Shown: positions 48,312-58,670 of the stretch, piece after piece
How positions within the stretch are numbered: position 1 is the stretch's first letter
How the letters are laid out: every line of letters starts with the position of its first letter
From: Dimargaris cristalligena
Lineage: Eukaryota; Kickxellomycota; Dimargaritomycetes; Dimargaritales; Dimargaritaceae
Assembly (NCBI GenBank): GCA_027576995.1
Contig: JANBQC010000041.1
Span: forward strand, 19,136-83,135
Length of the DNA stretch: 64,000 nucleotides
Direction: 5' to 3'
The notes under the pieces: model-generated
Seen by the model: only the letters and a program-made list of their open reading frames with translations
Databases searched by the model: none
What the model was told of the DNA's origin: nothing
Position numbers and translations under genes: made by a program

Positions 48312-48438
48312 GCAGAAATATATAGATATCGGACTGTAAATGATTGTTTTTTTTTAAAAAAAAAATTAAAAATTAATATAAGAAATCGAATGGCTGGGGT
48401 GGTGATAGTAAGCCTATAGGCACCTGTATACGGAGGGA

Positions 48439-49767
48439 TCAGGCGGAGTCAGGATTGTATTTCGCTTTAAATATCCACGAATTGCCGAAGATTTCGACAC
48501 CCTGAGCGTGGGCCATGCGGTAGTATTTAGCGGCCTTGGGCATATCCTTTTTGACGCCGGCGCCGTGTTGGTAGCAAAAGGCCAAGTCCGCCTGGGCGTC
48601 CGCATCGCCCAAATTGGCGGCGATTTCAAAGTAATAAGCCGCGGTTTCCTTATTCTTGGGGACACCCCAGCCGTGGCGGAAACTAATGCCGAGTTCATAA
48701 ATGGCGATGGCCAATTCACCCCGCGCGGCGGACGAGGTCATGGGGTTGAGGTGGTTGAGGTCGAACACGGCACTTTCCGCGGCTTTCTGGAGGAATTGGA
48801 AGGCGAGGTTGGGGTTGGCCTTGCAGCCCCAGCCGTGGCGCAGGGACATGCCGAACAGGAACATGCCCAGGGGGTTGTGGTGTTCCGCGGCCTTGCGGAA
48901 GAACACGGTGGCTTTTTCCAGTTCGCCTTGTTCGTGGTACTCGATGGCCTTTTTGAGGTACTCTTCGCCCTCAGCCGACGGTTCCGCGTGCGCTTCGGGT
49001 TTGGGGTTCTTCAGGGTTTCGGAAAGGGGGGCAATGGCGGTCCGCATCTCGCGACCACCGGGTAGGCCCGCGGAAGGGGGTTTAGGGGAACCCGAGCCGG
49101 AGGGGGAGGTCGGGGAGTGGCCGGGAATACGCGGAGGGGCCCGGGGTGAAGACGCCAACGACGACGACGACACCACCACCGGTGGCGGTAAGTGACTCCG
49201 CATGGGCTCGTCCGCCAGGGGCAGTTCGGATACCGCGAACGGGGGAGACTGAAGGGGCGAGTGGGGACTCAGGAAACCGGGGTGGCGAGGGTTGGCCTGC
49301 GTAGGGGCCGAGTAAGTCCGCTGAACCTGGTTCCGCGCGAGCTGTTCGGCAATATGGCGGCTGTGGTCAGCGCTGGACTGGTAGGAGTGGTAGCTGGAGG
49401 TGTCGTCGAACGAATCGCGGGGCTGCGAAACACTGGGGGAGCGGTGGTAGTTTTGGGATTGGCTCGGGTGGGAGTAGCGGGGATCTTCAGTGCTCTCGTA
49501 GTAACTGCTGAAGGAGATGGAAGAGGTGTCTTTAGTCTGTTGCTGTTCGTATTGTTCGTAGGTATAGAAGGAGTCCCGGTCCTGGTCCTGGCTGGAGGCG
49601 TGGCCGTGGGCCTGGGCCGGGGCTATACTGCTGTTATGTAGGTGGGACACACTGGGGGACTTTTTCAAACCGGTATCGTAGGGCGGCTGGGAACGGTCGT
49701 GGTCCACATGGCGGATGCGGTTTTTTAAAGAGGGCTCATTCTTGGTCTTTTTGAAATATTTGAGCAT
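48439..49767 (-). CDS. Sel1-repeat protein, Dsf2/Nif1-like, 442 aa
   Basis: A paralogue of the 1407-aa protein at 19341-23564. The C-terminal Sel1 domain (about residues 267-442) contains MFLFGMSLRHGWGCKANP, YELGISFRHGWGVPKNKET, GDADAQADLAFCYQHGAGV and the closing GNSWIFKAKYN. The N terminus starts MLKYFKKTKNEPSLKN, then becomes Ser/Pro/Gln-rich and disordered. Dsf2/Nif1 family proteins act in cell-cycle or kinase control in yeasts; the same is inferred here. A single exon, start ATG at 49767. The Sel1 block aligns with the longer paralogue without large gaps, but the N-terminal parts share only a short basic-aromatic start, so the long one has gained (or this one lost) about 950 residues. 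Confidence 0.87.
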   Translation of the reverse strand: MLKYFKKTKNEPSLKNRIRHVDHDRSQPPYDTGLKKSPSVSHLHNSSIAPAQAHGHASSQDQDRDSFYTYEQYEQQQTKDTSSISFSSYYESTEDPRYSHPSQSQNYHRSPSVSQPRDSFDDTSSYHSYQSSADHSRHIAEQLARNQVQRTYSAPTQANPRHPGFLSPHSPLQSPPFAVSELPLADEPMRSHLPPPVVVSSSSLASSPRAPPRIPGHSPTSPSGSGSPKPPSAGLPGGREMRTAIAPLSETLKNPKPEAHAEPSAEGEEYLKKAIEYHEQGELEKATVFFRKAAEHHNPLGMFLFGMSLRHGWGCKANPNLAFQFLQKAAESAVFDLNHLNPMTSSAARGELAIAIYELGISFRHGWGVPKNKETAAYYFEIAANLGDADAQADLAFCYQHGAGVKKDMPKAAKYYRMAHAQGVEIFGNSWIFKAKYNPDSA

Positions 49768-51733
49768 AGTGGCGCGGGAAGGCGTCTATAAAGAGGTCTG
49801 GAAGAAGGAATGCAAGGCTGGCTGAGTTTGGAACTAAGTGAATGGTATTAAAGACGCGGAGGTATACAAAAATAAACGAAGAATCGTGATCGAATAGGTC
49901 GAGGTCCAGCCGTGAATATAGAAGAGTAGGAGATAAAGTAGAATAGAAAGAAATAGAATACAATGGGGATGGAACGGAGCTGAAAAGGAGTAGCGTGGAT
50001 AGATAGGTAAATAGGTCCAAACGGAGGCTTCCAGAGAGCAGCACGGCCAAGGGGAGGCGCTTAACTAGAGTAGTCGTAAAAGGAAGGCGGAGCATCGTTC
50101 CTCTATAATCGCCCTGCCCTACTATATAACGAAGAGCACCCACAACCACCACTCCAGCGTGTGTTTGGCCCTGTCTCTCCCCCCCATGGATTAACTCACC
50201 CTTCCTTGGCCGATTGGTACGCTGGGTGCACACTATGCCTGCCATTGCTACCATCATTACTACTAGCATTGCTATTATTACCACCGCCACATTCCTCCGC
50301 TCTCCTGTCCAGCCTCTGTGCCTGTCCCCTTGCATTATCCCCCCACCTTTGCGACGGCTTGCATCCCCTTTTCTTGGCCGCACAGATTCCTTCCCCCCTT
50401 TCTTTAATTTCGTCTATATTTACAGCCCCATGTCCATGTGGGGTCGTGTCTGAGCGCCCTTGGTTGGTAATATTCCCCCTACATGGCTTGGTGTGGGCTC
50501 TGGCACTCCCTACGCGGCATCATCATCACTTCGCAAGCAAACCTCCTCCAACTCCTCCGACCCATAGCAATCCCTATTTAAGGAGCACTACTATAGGTCC
50601 TGGGAACTTGCTCTCCGCACCGTTTCCACAGTCTATTTCATTACTTTATTTGTCTCCACAGGCAAAATCCAGAATTACATGGTGCGAGGAAGAGGGAGTC
50701 GTTTGGGATCGTCCATACCCTACCACCTGTTCGGTCATGCAGAGTGTGTGACACTGGCCCCATATCTTCAAGTCGCTGTGCCGTCATTGCCACCTCCCCC
50801 TCCTCCTTCTCCCCTGCTCTTTGAATAGTGAGATCATGGCTCTAATTAGAATCCAAAGTGCGCTGCAACCGCAAATAGTCCACTGGACAATGTATGGTGA
50901 TAAAAATAGTTCCGGCTGAGCGGTGGCACAACGTAGATACATGGCTTTTCTGGCCAGAACAGAGTTGCTCAGTCACTGTCCTGCTGGCCAGTTAGGGGAT
51001 GGTGGCAACACTGCTGTCCTCATTCGACTTAAATATAGATTCTAATAGAAGCGGTATAATCTCTATAGCAGAGAGATGCACGATTATGGACCATCTCCCA
51101 CCACGCGTAATCATTTATCCAAACCAGATGGCTAATATCTAAAATATAAACAAAAGTCGTGAATAGGTTTTATATTGGTATAGTTATAAAAGGTTGGGCG
51201 GAGTAGCGGTGGCCAATGGGGAGGGGGGATAAGCCATATAAAATGTCGGAATTATCATAATCGTCGGGATTGGGGATCGTCCACGCGAAACAAAGCCGGG
51301 GGGAGCGACAGGCACCAGTGGGAAATCATCCACTGCCCGTCCTCCGACAGCTCAATCGCCTGCGATGGACCCGCCCGTTCCTTCCCGCCAGTCACAGGCG
51401 ACCCATGTTGGGCAATCTTGTATTTGCCAAGTAATGGTGGTCACCCACAATTAGCCTAGCGCCGGGTTTTTTTCTATACACATGTGGGAGAAGGTGAGTA
51501 TAAATGGGTTAGCATAGGGGGGAGTTAGTGCACATCAAATATCCTCGGAATTAGTCAAAAATTGGCCATCGGGAACCCCCGAGGCGTGTTTGGTGAAAAG
51601 ATGGGACATACGGTAGATTGTATCTATTATTGGTCGAATCGAATGGACGCATGGCGCCTCTAAAGTAGTTATAACCTCCCAATACGTCAGCGCCAACATC
51701 AATTACCCAAGCGATGCCATGTAGTTAATCAAC
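49768..51733. other. Intergenic region, 2 kb
   Basis: Upstream of the Sel1 gene the + strand is purine-rich to about 50060. From 50161 to about 50840 it is pyrimidine-rich on +, producing a 196-codon chance frame that starts at GTG. AT-rich 3' flank of DBP9 from 51000. No gene called. Confidence 0.45.
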
Positions 51734-53599
51734 TTAACTTACCATTGTTTTACCCAGCGTAAAGCTCTGGAGAGGGTCGTTGATTTTATTACCCCGCTTG
51801 GCTTTCCGGTTCAGCCGGTTGGACTTGGTCTCCTTCTTCTTCTTCTTTTGCTGGTTGGGGTTCGAAGCGGCCTCATCCTCCTCGGTCGCCTTGGTCTCGT
51901 TCTTCCGTTTCGGAACGGCCAGTCCCGAATTAGCGGTGATCGATTCGGCCACAGCAGTGGGGGCCAAATACGACGGAACTGATTTGAGATGGGTACCCCC
52001 GCCACCACCTACTTTGTTGGATCCCCCGATTTTACTATCGTGACGGAGGAAGGCCATATCACCGGGCCGGTTTTCCAAATGGCTCTTGAGTTTCTGGGAA
52101 TTGAGGATTTCCCGTTTTAGTTCCTGCACCCGGGCGAACCGGATGGACCCGGGGGTAATGTTATTCAGGACGTGGACCGCCCGGTACTGGTAACCCCGAA
52201 CCTTTTCCATGTCCATTTGGAAGGGCTGGATGGTAGCGGGGGGGTTTCCCTCCGCCGTCGGCTGGCGCGCCAGTTTCTTCAACACGCGTTGGTAGACCCG
52301 TTCGTTGTGCCCGTTGATCTCGCGGGAATGTTTTTCCAGTTTGTCCTGGGGGACCACGAGCGACATACTGATGCCCCGTTCGCCACCCCGGCCCGTCCGG
52401 CCGGCCCGGTGCATAAAGGACTTGAACGTCCGGGGGAAATCGAAATTAAACACCACCGCGACGTTCTGGAAATCGATACCCCGGCTCACCCCGTAGGCGT
52501 TGTCCTTGGCTTTCTGGGCCTTTTCGTCGGCGGTTCCCTCCTGATCCTGATCCGAGTCTTGTTCGTCGTCCTTCGCCCCCTCCTCCACATCCTCCGGATC
52601 CTCTTCGTGGTCGCTCTCCATATCGATGCTGCGGTTCGCTTCGTCGGTGGCGATGATGGTGTTATAGAGGCCCCGGTTGAATTCGTCGAGGATATGGCAA
52701 CGGGTGTTGAAGGGCATTTCTGAGTTGAGGACACAGCAGCGCAGGCCGAACGCTTCGAGATACAATTTAAGTTGGTACGAGCGATCGATGCTGTTGACAA
52801 AGATGAGGCATTTGCCCGGGAGCAAACCTAATTTGAGAATGACGTAGAGCAGGACGAATTTGCTCACCTCGTCGCACTGGACGCTAAAGTGGGAAATGGC
52901 GTGTTGGGCCTCAACCTCATCCTGCACCTTGAGGACCACGGGGTTACGGAGCATCAATTGCTGCAAGTCCTGGATCTCCTGGGTGAGGGTGGCGGACATG
53001 AGGATAGACTGGTATATTTTGGGCAGGTGGGCCACGATGGCTTTAATGTCATCGACCATCCCGTACGAAAACACCAAATCGGCTTCATCAATCACCAAGA
53101 ATTCCAGCGTATCCCGCAGTTGAACGTGCCCGGCCTGGAGATGTTGGACCAGTCGGGGGGCGGTAGTGACCACGATATCGGGTTTTTCGTTCAGCAGGGG
53201 CTTCTGCAGATGCAGGGCCATTTGTTCGGCCAGGTTAAGTACTCGGACCGATTGGTGGCAGTAGGCCAAGAGGTTCTTGAGGTGGGTTTCGACCTGGACG
53301 GCGAGTTCGCGGGAAGGGACGATGATAATGGCTCGTGTGGCGGCTTCGGTGGAACCCCGTTCCCGGCGCTTGAGCAGCTGGTGGGCCACCGGGAGGCAGT
53401 AGGCCGCCGTCTTGCCCGAACCCGTCCGGGCCCGCGCGAGCACGTCCTTGCCCGCGAGGACTTGGGGAATGGCCGCGACTTGCACCGGCGTGGGTGCTTG
53501 GAACTGGAGACTACGCAACGCCCGGAGGAGGCGGTCGTCCAGGTCCAAATCGGTGAAGGACACCTCGGTGGTGGTACTGGCCTGGGACTTGGAGGCCAT
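51734..53599 (-). CDS. DBP9: DEAD-box RNA helicase Dbp9/DDX56, 621 aa
   Basis: A nucleolar ATP-dependent RNA helicase for 60S ribosomal subunit assembly. Motifs in order: Q motif FQAPTPVQ (33-40), Walker A ARTGSGKT (57-64), PSRELA (95-100), DEAD (171-174), SAT (202-204), FVNS (267-270), then an acidic insertion (about 327-362) splitting the second RecA domain, and VSRGIDF (371-377) and HRAGRTGRG (397-405). This acidic insertion before motif V is characteristic of Dbp9/DDX56 and separates it from other DEAD-box proteins. The C terminus is basic with QQKKKKKETKSNR, a likely nucleolar signal. The frame opens at TTG 53659; the first ATG, 53599, gives MASKSQ. The last codons and stop overlap a perfect GTAAGT donor, so the true C terminus may lie in one more small exon. 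Divergent from the E3 ligase gene, 563 bp apart. Confidence 0.96.
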   Translation of the reverse strand: MASKSQASTTTEVSFTDLDLDDRLLRALRSLQFQAPTPVQVAAIPQVLAGKDVLARARTGSGKTAAYCLPVAHQLLKRRERGSTEAATRAIIIVPSRELAVQVETHLKNLLAYCHQSVRVLNLAEQMALHLQKPLLNEKPDIVVTTAPRLVQHLQAGHVQLRDTLEFLVIDEADLVFSYGMVDDIKAIVAHLPKIYQSILMSATLTQEIQDLQQLMLRNPVVLKVQDEVEAQHAISHFSVQCDEVSKFVLLYVILKLGLLPGKCLIFVNSIDRSYQLKLYLEAFGLRCCVLNSEMPFNTRCHILDEFNRGLYNTIIATDEANRSIDMESDHEEDPEDVEEGAKDDEQDSDQDQEGTADEKAQKAKDNAYGVSRGIDFQNVAVVFNFDFPRTFKSFMHRAGRTGRGGERGISMSLVVPQDKLEKHSREINGHNERVYQRVLKKLARQPTAEGNPPATIQPFQMDMEKVRGYQYRAVHVLNNITPGSIRFARVQELKREILNSQKLKSHLENRPGDMAFLRHDSKIGGSNKVGGGGGTHLKSVPSYLAPTAVAESITANSGLAVPKRKNETKATEEDEAASNPNQQKKKKKETKSNRLNRKAKRGNKINDPLQSFTLGKTMVS

Positions 53600-54162
53600 A
53601 GTTAAAAGAAGCGGATAGTGACGGGAGGGTATGTATGCAATAGTATAGTTAGGAAACAAACGACTAAGGAATTAAAAGAAATAGCAATGCCAGGTAGTGT
53701 AATATTGTCACAGAGCGAGAAGGGTTGATTTAGGTGGAGGGTTGTTGGTGGTGAATTTGCAAATGAGTAGCTTTTGAGGGCAACTTATCAATTATAAACG
53801 CCCATAAAATCTTGGCTCATAAAGGACGTGTAAATTGAAAAAAGAAAATAAAAAATTAGCAGCTCTCCCAATACAAAGGGCTCTGGAGTGGTTTTAACAA
53901 TCACGTGATGATATTCTGATCGCGCGCCTAATTTCGTCAGTGTGGTATTTATATGTGTTTGGCTTTCTAGCTGTAAATGGGTTTATTGAAGGTATCAATC
54001 AAGTAGGCAATAGTGGCCGTTGTACTTGTGTTTGGCCTAAACTGAGATTACCCCGCCTTACCATGGAGTCGTCTTGCTATTCCTCTAGTAGTAGTCACCA
54101 TGTATTTTTACTCCCTCTACGGACACGTTTGTTCCAGTTTTTCCGCTTAACCGACCTTTGCC
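53600..54162. promoter_or_regulatory. Divergent promoter region DBP9 / E3 ligase
   Basis: 563 bp between two start codons facing away from each other, with an AT-rich centre (53780-53860). It is probably a shared promoter; no specific site is identified. Confidence 0.45.
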
Positions 54163-56965
54163 ATGGCCGACGACCAACCGCTTATCTACGTCGAACACTT
54201 TTCACAGCTGCGTAAAATCTCGCTGTTCGCGGGGTTCCGGTCAACGTCTGGCATAACGCCCCCACATGCCCAGTTGGCCGTGCAGCGGAATGGAATCACC
54301 GTGGAGTCCATCCCAACGGTAACAACGATGTTCGATTCTAAACTAGCCGCCACCACCGCCCCGGTCGAGCCGATAACGGTGTCCTGCCTCCTCCAACCCT
54401 CCTCCGCTCGTTTTCAACTGGTCCCAGCGGCACCCACCTCACTCGATTGTGCGGTATCCAACCCCTCCGACCGACCCCGGATACTACATTTAACGCTAGC
54501 TACCAGCCAGTCGGCTAATAACCACGGCTCGGGGCCGCCCCGCCAACTAACGGCAGGGTCGTCGTCCGCCGGGGTCTTCCTGACCGACATGGAACCCCCC
54601 TTGACTGCGGCCCAATTACACGAACGGGCCACCGGCATCCAATGTCGGTGGTGCCTCCAACTGCTAGTGACCCCCGGTGCCCAAGAAGTCGGTGGGGATG
54701 ATCACCCAGCTTCGGCTTCCGATCCTACTTTTACCGCTCTTAATCTTCCGTCCGAACACTGGTCCGAACTCCTGGACTGTTGGATGTGTCATCCCGACGA
54801 GGAATTCAAATACTTCATGAAGTACGACCGGGATACCAGCCTGCCCGGTTTCCGGGTTCACTCGTGGCATCCTAAGTTGGCCCAAGTGATGGTCGGAAAC
54901 ACCTACTTACTGGTCGGCAGTCGCGATGTACCCGATGGGGCTTACTCGGTCCAGGGTCGTTCTAACCCCCTCGATAAGAACACCATGGTAGGTCATTGGA
55001 TCACACATTCTGCTATACTATCTTCTTACGGCTGGGTCTGTATTTATAGACTTTGGACTTTTTCACAAGAAAGTGACGGCGGCCAAGTGTCCAGCAGCCG
55101 TTCACTGATACGAAAGTCCTAGATTAAAACGGAGAGAGGATTAGGTATTGCTGCTGTAGTCTGCCAGGTGGTCGTAAAAGAATGGTGTTTTAACCACTCT
55201 TTTATTGAGGTGCTTTACTTTTCGTAAGGCATCGGCCAATTTGGCATTCTACTCAGTTTCTATCACGGATCCCCTCTCCCGGCCTCTATTGAACGACTTT
55301 CCGGGCCCGTTGATCTGCTTCACTGCCCTAGGTAGTGAAGCGGGCTATAATGGGTCACGGCAAGCGGTTCCAACGGAAAGCTACCATAGTTGGGCTACAT
55401 TTCATTTGTTTGTTTTTTACACTATATCTGGGATTTTTATTCTGGAGATTGATTTGGTAATCAATTGTAACCAATTCAATTATTTGCCAATTAACCATCT
55501 TGGCGCTTTGCCTTTATTCATTTCTAACCCACCTGTATGTCATTTGTGCCATTAGCTCTACGAGAACCACGAAGAGATATGCTGCAAGCGGTGTTTGGCG
55601 CCCATCGGTCAGCGCTGGAAACCCGCGGTGCCGGCCGCTAATTCGACCGATTATTCGCCACTTCAAGGTATGTTTTTATCATCATAGTTTCATGGCAAAC
55701 CCCTTCGTACACCCAAATCCAGCAGTGTCTATGGTTTATCTAACCCCATTTAATTTCCTAATATCTAATTCTCACACTCTATATTCTCTACGATCCATCT
55801 TCATTTACATAGACGAATACACCATCATGCTATTTAAATACGCCACTGAAATTGCTCTCAAGGAACGGAAAGAGTAGGGAACCTCGTTTATTTCTCCAGA
55901 TGTATCGGAAATCCTTACATTCCAGCTTTGTTTTTTTTATATATACCAATTCTATCCACTATTGGTTTGCGGGACTTTGCCACTATATATTCAACCATTG
56001 AATGTCACTGGTTTGTTTACTCTACTATTGTCCCTTTAGAACTATTCGGCTCCCATTATCCTCTGCGCTGGTGGCCGACTTGGTAGAAATGGGCAAAGCC
56101 CATGCGAATTACCGATTTTGTCTCTTCTCACATGGCCAACGCCAGCCTGTGGCTCTGGTAAGTTATGGACCGTGTCGATCGGGTATTCTTTTAATGCGTA
56201 TATATACTTACTTTGCTAGACCACTTTAGTTTCCTTTTACTCATCCGAATATCTTATCCGACATGCATTCTTCATAACCTCTTATTTAGCTATGGCTCCT
56301 GCAGTGGAATTTGGCTGTAACCACCAATGCCTACCATGGAATGGTTCATACACTACCGTTTAGCGCCTTTGACCATACCTGGTCGCAACTCCAATCGTTC
56401 GGGGAGCAGCTCACCAATGGTACGTTCTCATTCGACTAGCCGACCCCAATGTATACCAGCTACTTTTACCAACGGGTGCCCACTAAAAGGCGCCACACTA
56501 ACATGCCTCATTGTTGATCCGCTAAACTAACCGCACCCATTCCTTCGCTTCGTTCATATCAATCCTATTTATATCCGGTTTAATACGGCAATAGTCCTCA
56601 AAGTGTGCTACCTCGACCAATCGTCTGATCCCGAAACATTTAAGCGGTAAGTGACTTAGCCTAGTATCATTGTCCGACTCACCTGTCTGTCTTTTTATTT
56701 TTATTTTTTGAATTTATTCTTTGCCTAGCCACTTTTCAACCCATATTAACCCTACTCTCTGTCCATGATGATCAAATTTATTATATTGCTGCCCACCCAT
56801 AGTCACTGCAGTCAATGGGCCACCAGGAACGATGTAGAATCGCTTTTTTACGCCGAGACGCAATGCCAAGAAGTTATGACACTACTTCGGTTAAGCACTC
56901 TGGCTATCCCACCCGAAAACCGACGGTTTACCGAGTTTTCCGTTGGGATTATACCCGTCGGTTGA
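54163..56965 (+). CDS. HECT-like ubiquitin ligase (UBE3D/E3D type), about 483 aa, seven exons
   Basis: A HECT_2-type E2-binding E3 ligase (UBE3D family). Exons: 54163-54987, 55556-55667, 55813-55873, 56040-56157, 56290-56419, 56595-56646, 56812-56965; all phases match, giving 483 aa. The family core is in exon 1: GIQCRWCLQLL, then LPSEHWSELLDCWMCHPDEEF, with paired cysteines; then CCKRCLAPIGQRW (exon 2), DEYTIMLFKYATEIAL (exon 3), VEMGKAHANYRF (exon 4), LWLLQWNLAV (exon 5), VLKVCYLDQ (exon 6). Introns are 132-568 nt with GTAGGT, GTATGT, GTAGGG, GTAAGT, GTACGT and GTAAGT donors. Exon 3 continues to an in-frame TAG two bases past its donor, so intron retention would truncate the protein. The last acceptor is ambiguous: AG at 56802 or 56811, a difference of three residues in phase. 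Convergent with the next gene. Confidence 0.88.
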
Positions 56966-57177
56966 AGGGCGGGGTAAAATAATTAGCATTCACTACTAAA
57001 ATTAAATTGGAATGTCCTAAATAAACACAAACACCTTTTATTTTTTTAATATACGAAACATAAATGGCCCAAGTGTCGAAATCAATCGGCTGGCTTACAT
57101 AAAGGTGGTTACTTATCCTATGACATACTAGATTCGTAATGAACCGATCAAATAAACGGTACAAGTCGATCTCGGTT

Positions 57178-58670
57178 TTAGTACATTTTGCCGGGAATGG
57201 TGGCTTGCACGGGAAGTAGAATGCCGCTGTAATCGATACCTAACGCCTTAAGATGTTCAGCTGACGTCCGCATAGCCAAGCGGCTGGGGTTAGACTGGAA
57301 ATACAGCCAGTTGGGATTGTAGAGTAACTGGTGGCACTCGTAGCTGTCCAAGGTTTGGAGCTGCTGGGCCTTGTCGGCCGGGAACATTTTCTTTAGCCTC
57401 GCAGCCGCGGTGGTTAGGCCCAGTTTAGTGGTACACCGGACGTAAGCCTGTTGGTCGGTATTGGCAAAGGACGGTTGATTATGGGAAAACAGGGTCTGGG
57501 GATCCAGGCCCCTATCGAGGGCCAGAACCAGGGCCAGCAGGGGGATGCGCTGGTCTACCACCAGAAAGGCGGAGAGGGCCCGAAGTAGTTGATTTACCTT
57601 GGCCACCTCCTCCCGGTGTATTAGAACGGCTATGATTTCAGGCAGCCACAGGTCCCAGGCGATTTGGCTGAGAGTGGCGCTTAGGTGGGACACGCGGGCC
57701 GGGGGCGAGGGCAACGCTGAGCCCGACTGACTAGACGGGGAGTTTTGGAGTATTTTCGCCACTACGGGCTGGGCCTGGGCCGCAAGGAGAGGTTCGGTTT
57801 CCCGTTGGACCTGTACGCGGTCTGACTTCCAGACGACACGCATCACAAGGTCAACATTATCCTCCAAAGCCGCATAAACCAACGGTAGCAACTTTTCCAC
57901 GACCGCTGGTTTCGAGTCGATGGCCATGAAGTCTACGAAGACCAAATCCTTTTGGATCTGGGGCCATTCGGACAACAAATGTAGGGTCGAGGGGTCAGTG
58001 GGGGGGAGCGTCGGGCGGCTTCCTCCGCTGGTGGGGGAGGTTTGGCCATTCTGGCTGCGGAGGTAGGCCACCAAGGTGCGGTAGACTAAAGGTAGGTCAA
58101 TTTGGTAGAAAAGGCGGTTGATATGAACCAAATGGGCCTCACGGCGCATAACGGCGGCGTAATAATGGCTTAGTTGGATATCGGGCAAACGTTGACCATC
58201 GAGGGCCGAGTCGCTAATTCGCTGGAGGATTTGGAGGGGCTATAGGATTATAGAACATTATGGTGTAAAAAGCCAAAAAAATAAATATATAAAAGAAAAA
58301 CATTAGCCAATGCTTATAGTTTCGTGCTAGGGATATCGCTGAAATCCCACCACGTACACGGGGAGGAAGAGGAGGAGGAGGGTCGGAACTAGTGAATCGA
58401 AATTATATGGGAAGCCAGTAGGGCCCCATAATGACAGAAGGAAAATCATAGTAAACCCACCGATTGACTTTTGTAGCTCGAAACATCCTCGAACTGACGT
58501 TGATAGCCACGGCCGAACTTTGCACCCACGTCGGGCAATTTAATTCCACCCCGCTGTTGTACCTCCACCGGCGATGTCTCGATGCCACTGACTGACTGGT
58601 GCGACAGCAGAGATAAAAATAGCCAGAGGGCCGGGGATCCCCAACGGGAGATGGTCATTTTAGACAACAT
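57178..58670 (-). CDS. Secretory-pathway protein of unknown function, 423 aa, two exons
   Basis: Exons 58461-58670 and 57178-58239, with a 221-nt intron (GTGGGT donor, TAG acceptor, phase 0). The N terminus is a clear signal peptide: two methionines (58670 and 58658, both with A at -3), SRWGSPALWLFLSLLSHQSVSG, then a hydrophilic segment. The mature part is helical and rich in leucine: RISDSALDGQRLPDIQLSHYY, FYQIDLPLVYRTLVAYLR, FVDFMAIDSK, LVYAALEDNVDLVMRVVWK, EIIAVLIHREEVAKVNQLL; ending AMRTSAEHLKALGIDYSG. There is no transmembrane segment, no ER-retention tail (ends IPGKMY) and no catalytic motif that I recognise. The alpha-helical make-up and length suggest an ER luminal or secreted adaptor. 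I considered the ER nucleotide-exchange factor Sil1 and found no supporting motif. It ends 212 bp from the convergent E3 ligase gene. Confidence 0.75.

Larger units (their letters stand above)
47248..48438. other. Intergenic region upstream of ATP15
   Basis: Purine-rich on + just upstream of ATP15 (47248-47330), consistent with its promoter. It also holds (AAT)n at 48101-48126, an 8-bp inverted repeat at 48293-48311, and a T-run followed by an A-run at about 48349-48364. No gene seen. Confidence 0.5.

Noticed and set aside
50161..50751. 196-codon + frame between the second Sel1 gene and DBP9
   Set aside because: It starts at GTG, is made of Pro/Ser/Leu from a C/T-rich tract that lacks stop codons by composition, and has no domain-like content.
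52889..53605. 238-codon + frame opposite DBP9
   Set aside because: Antisense shadow; the minus strand encodes an intact helicase with all motifs.
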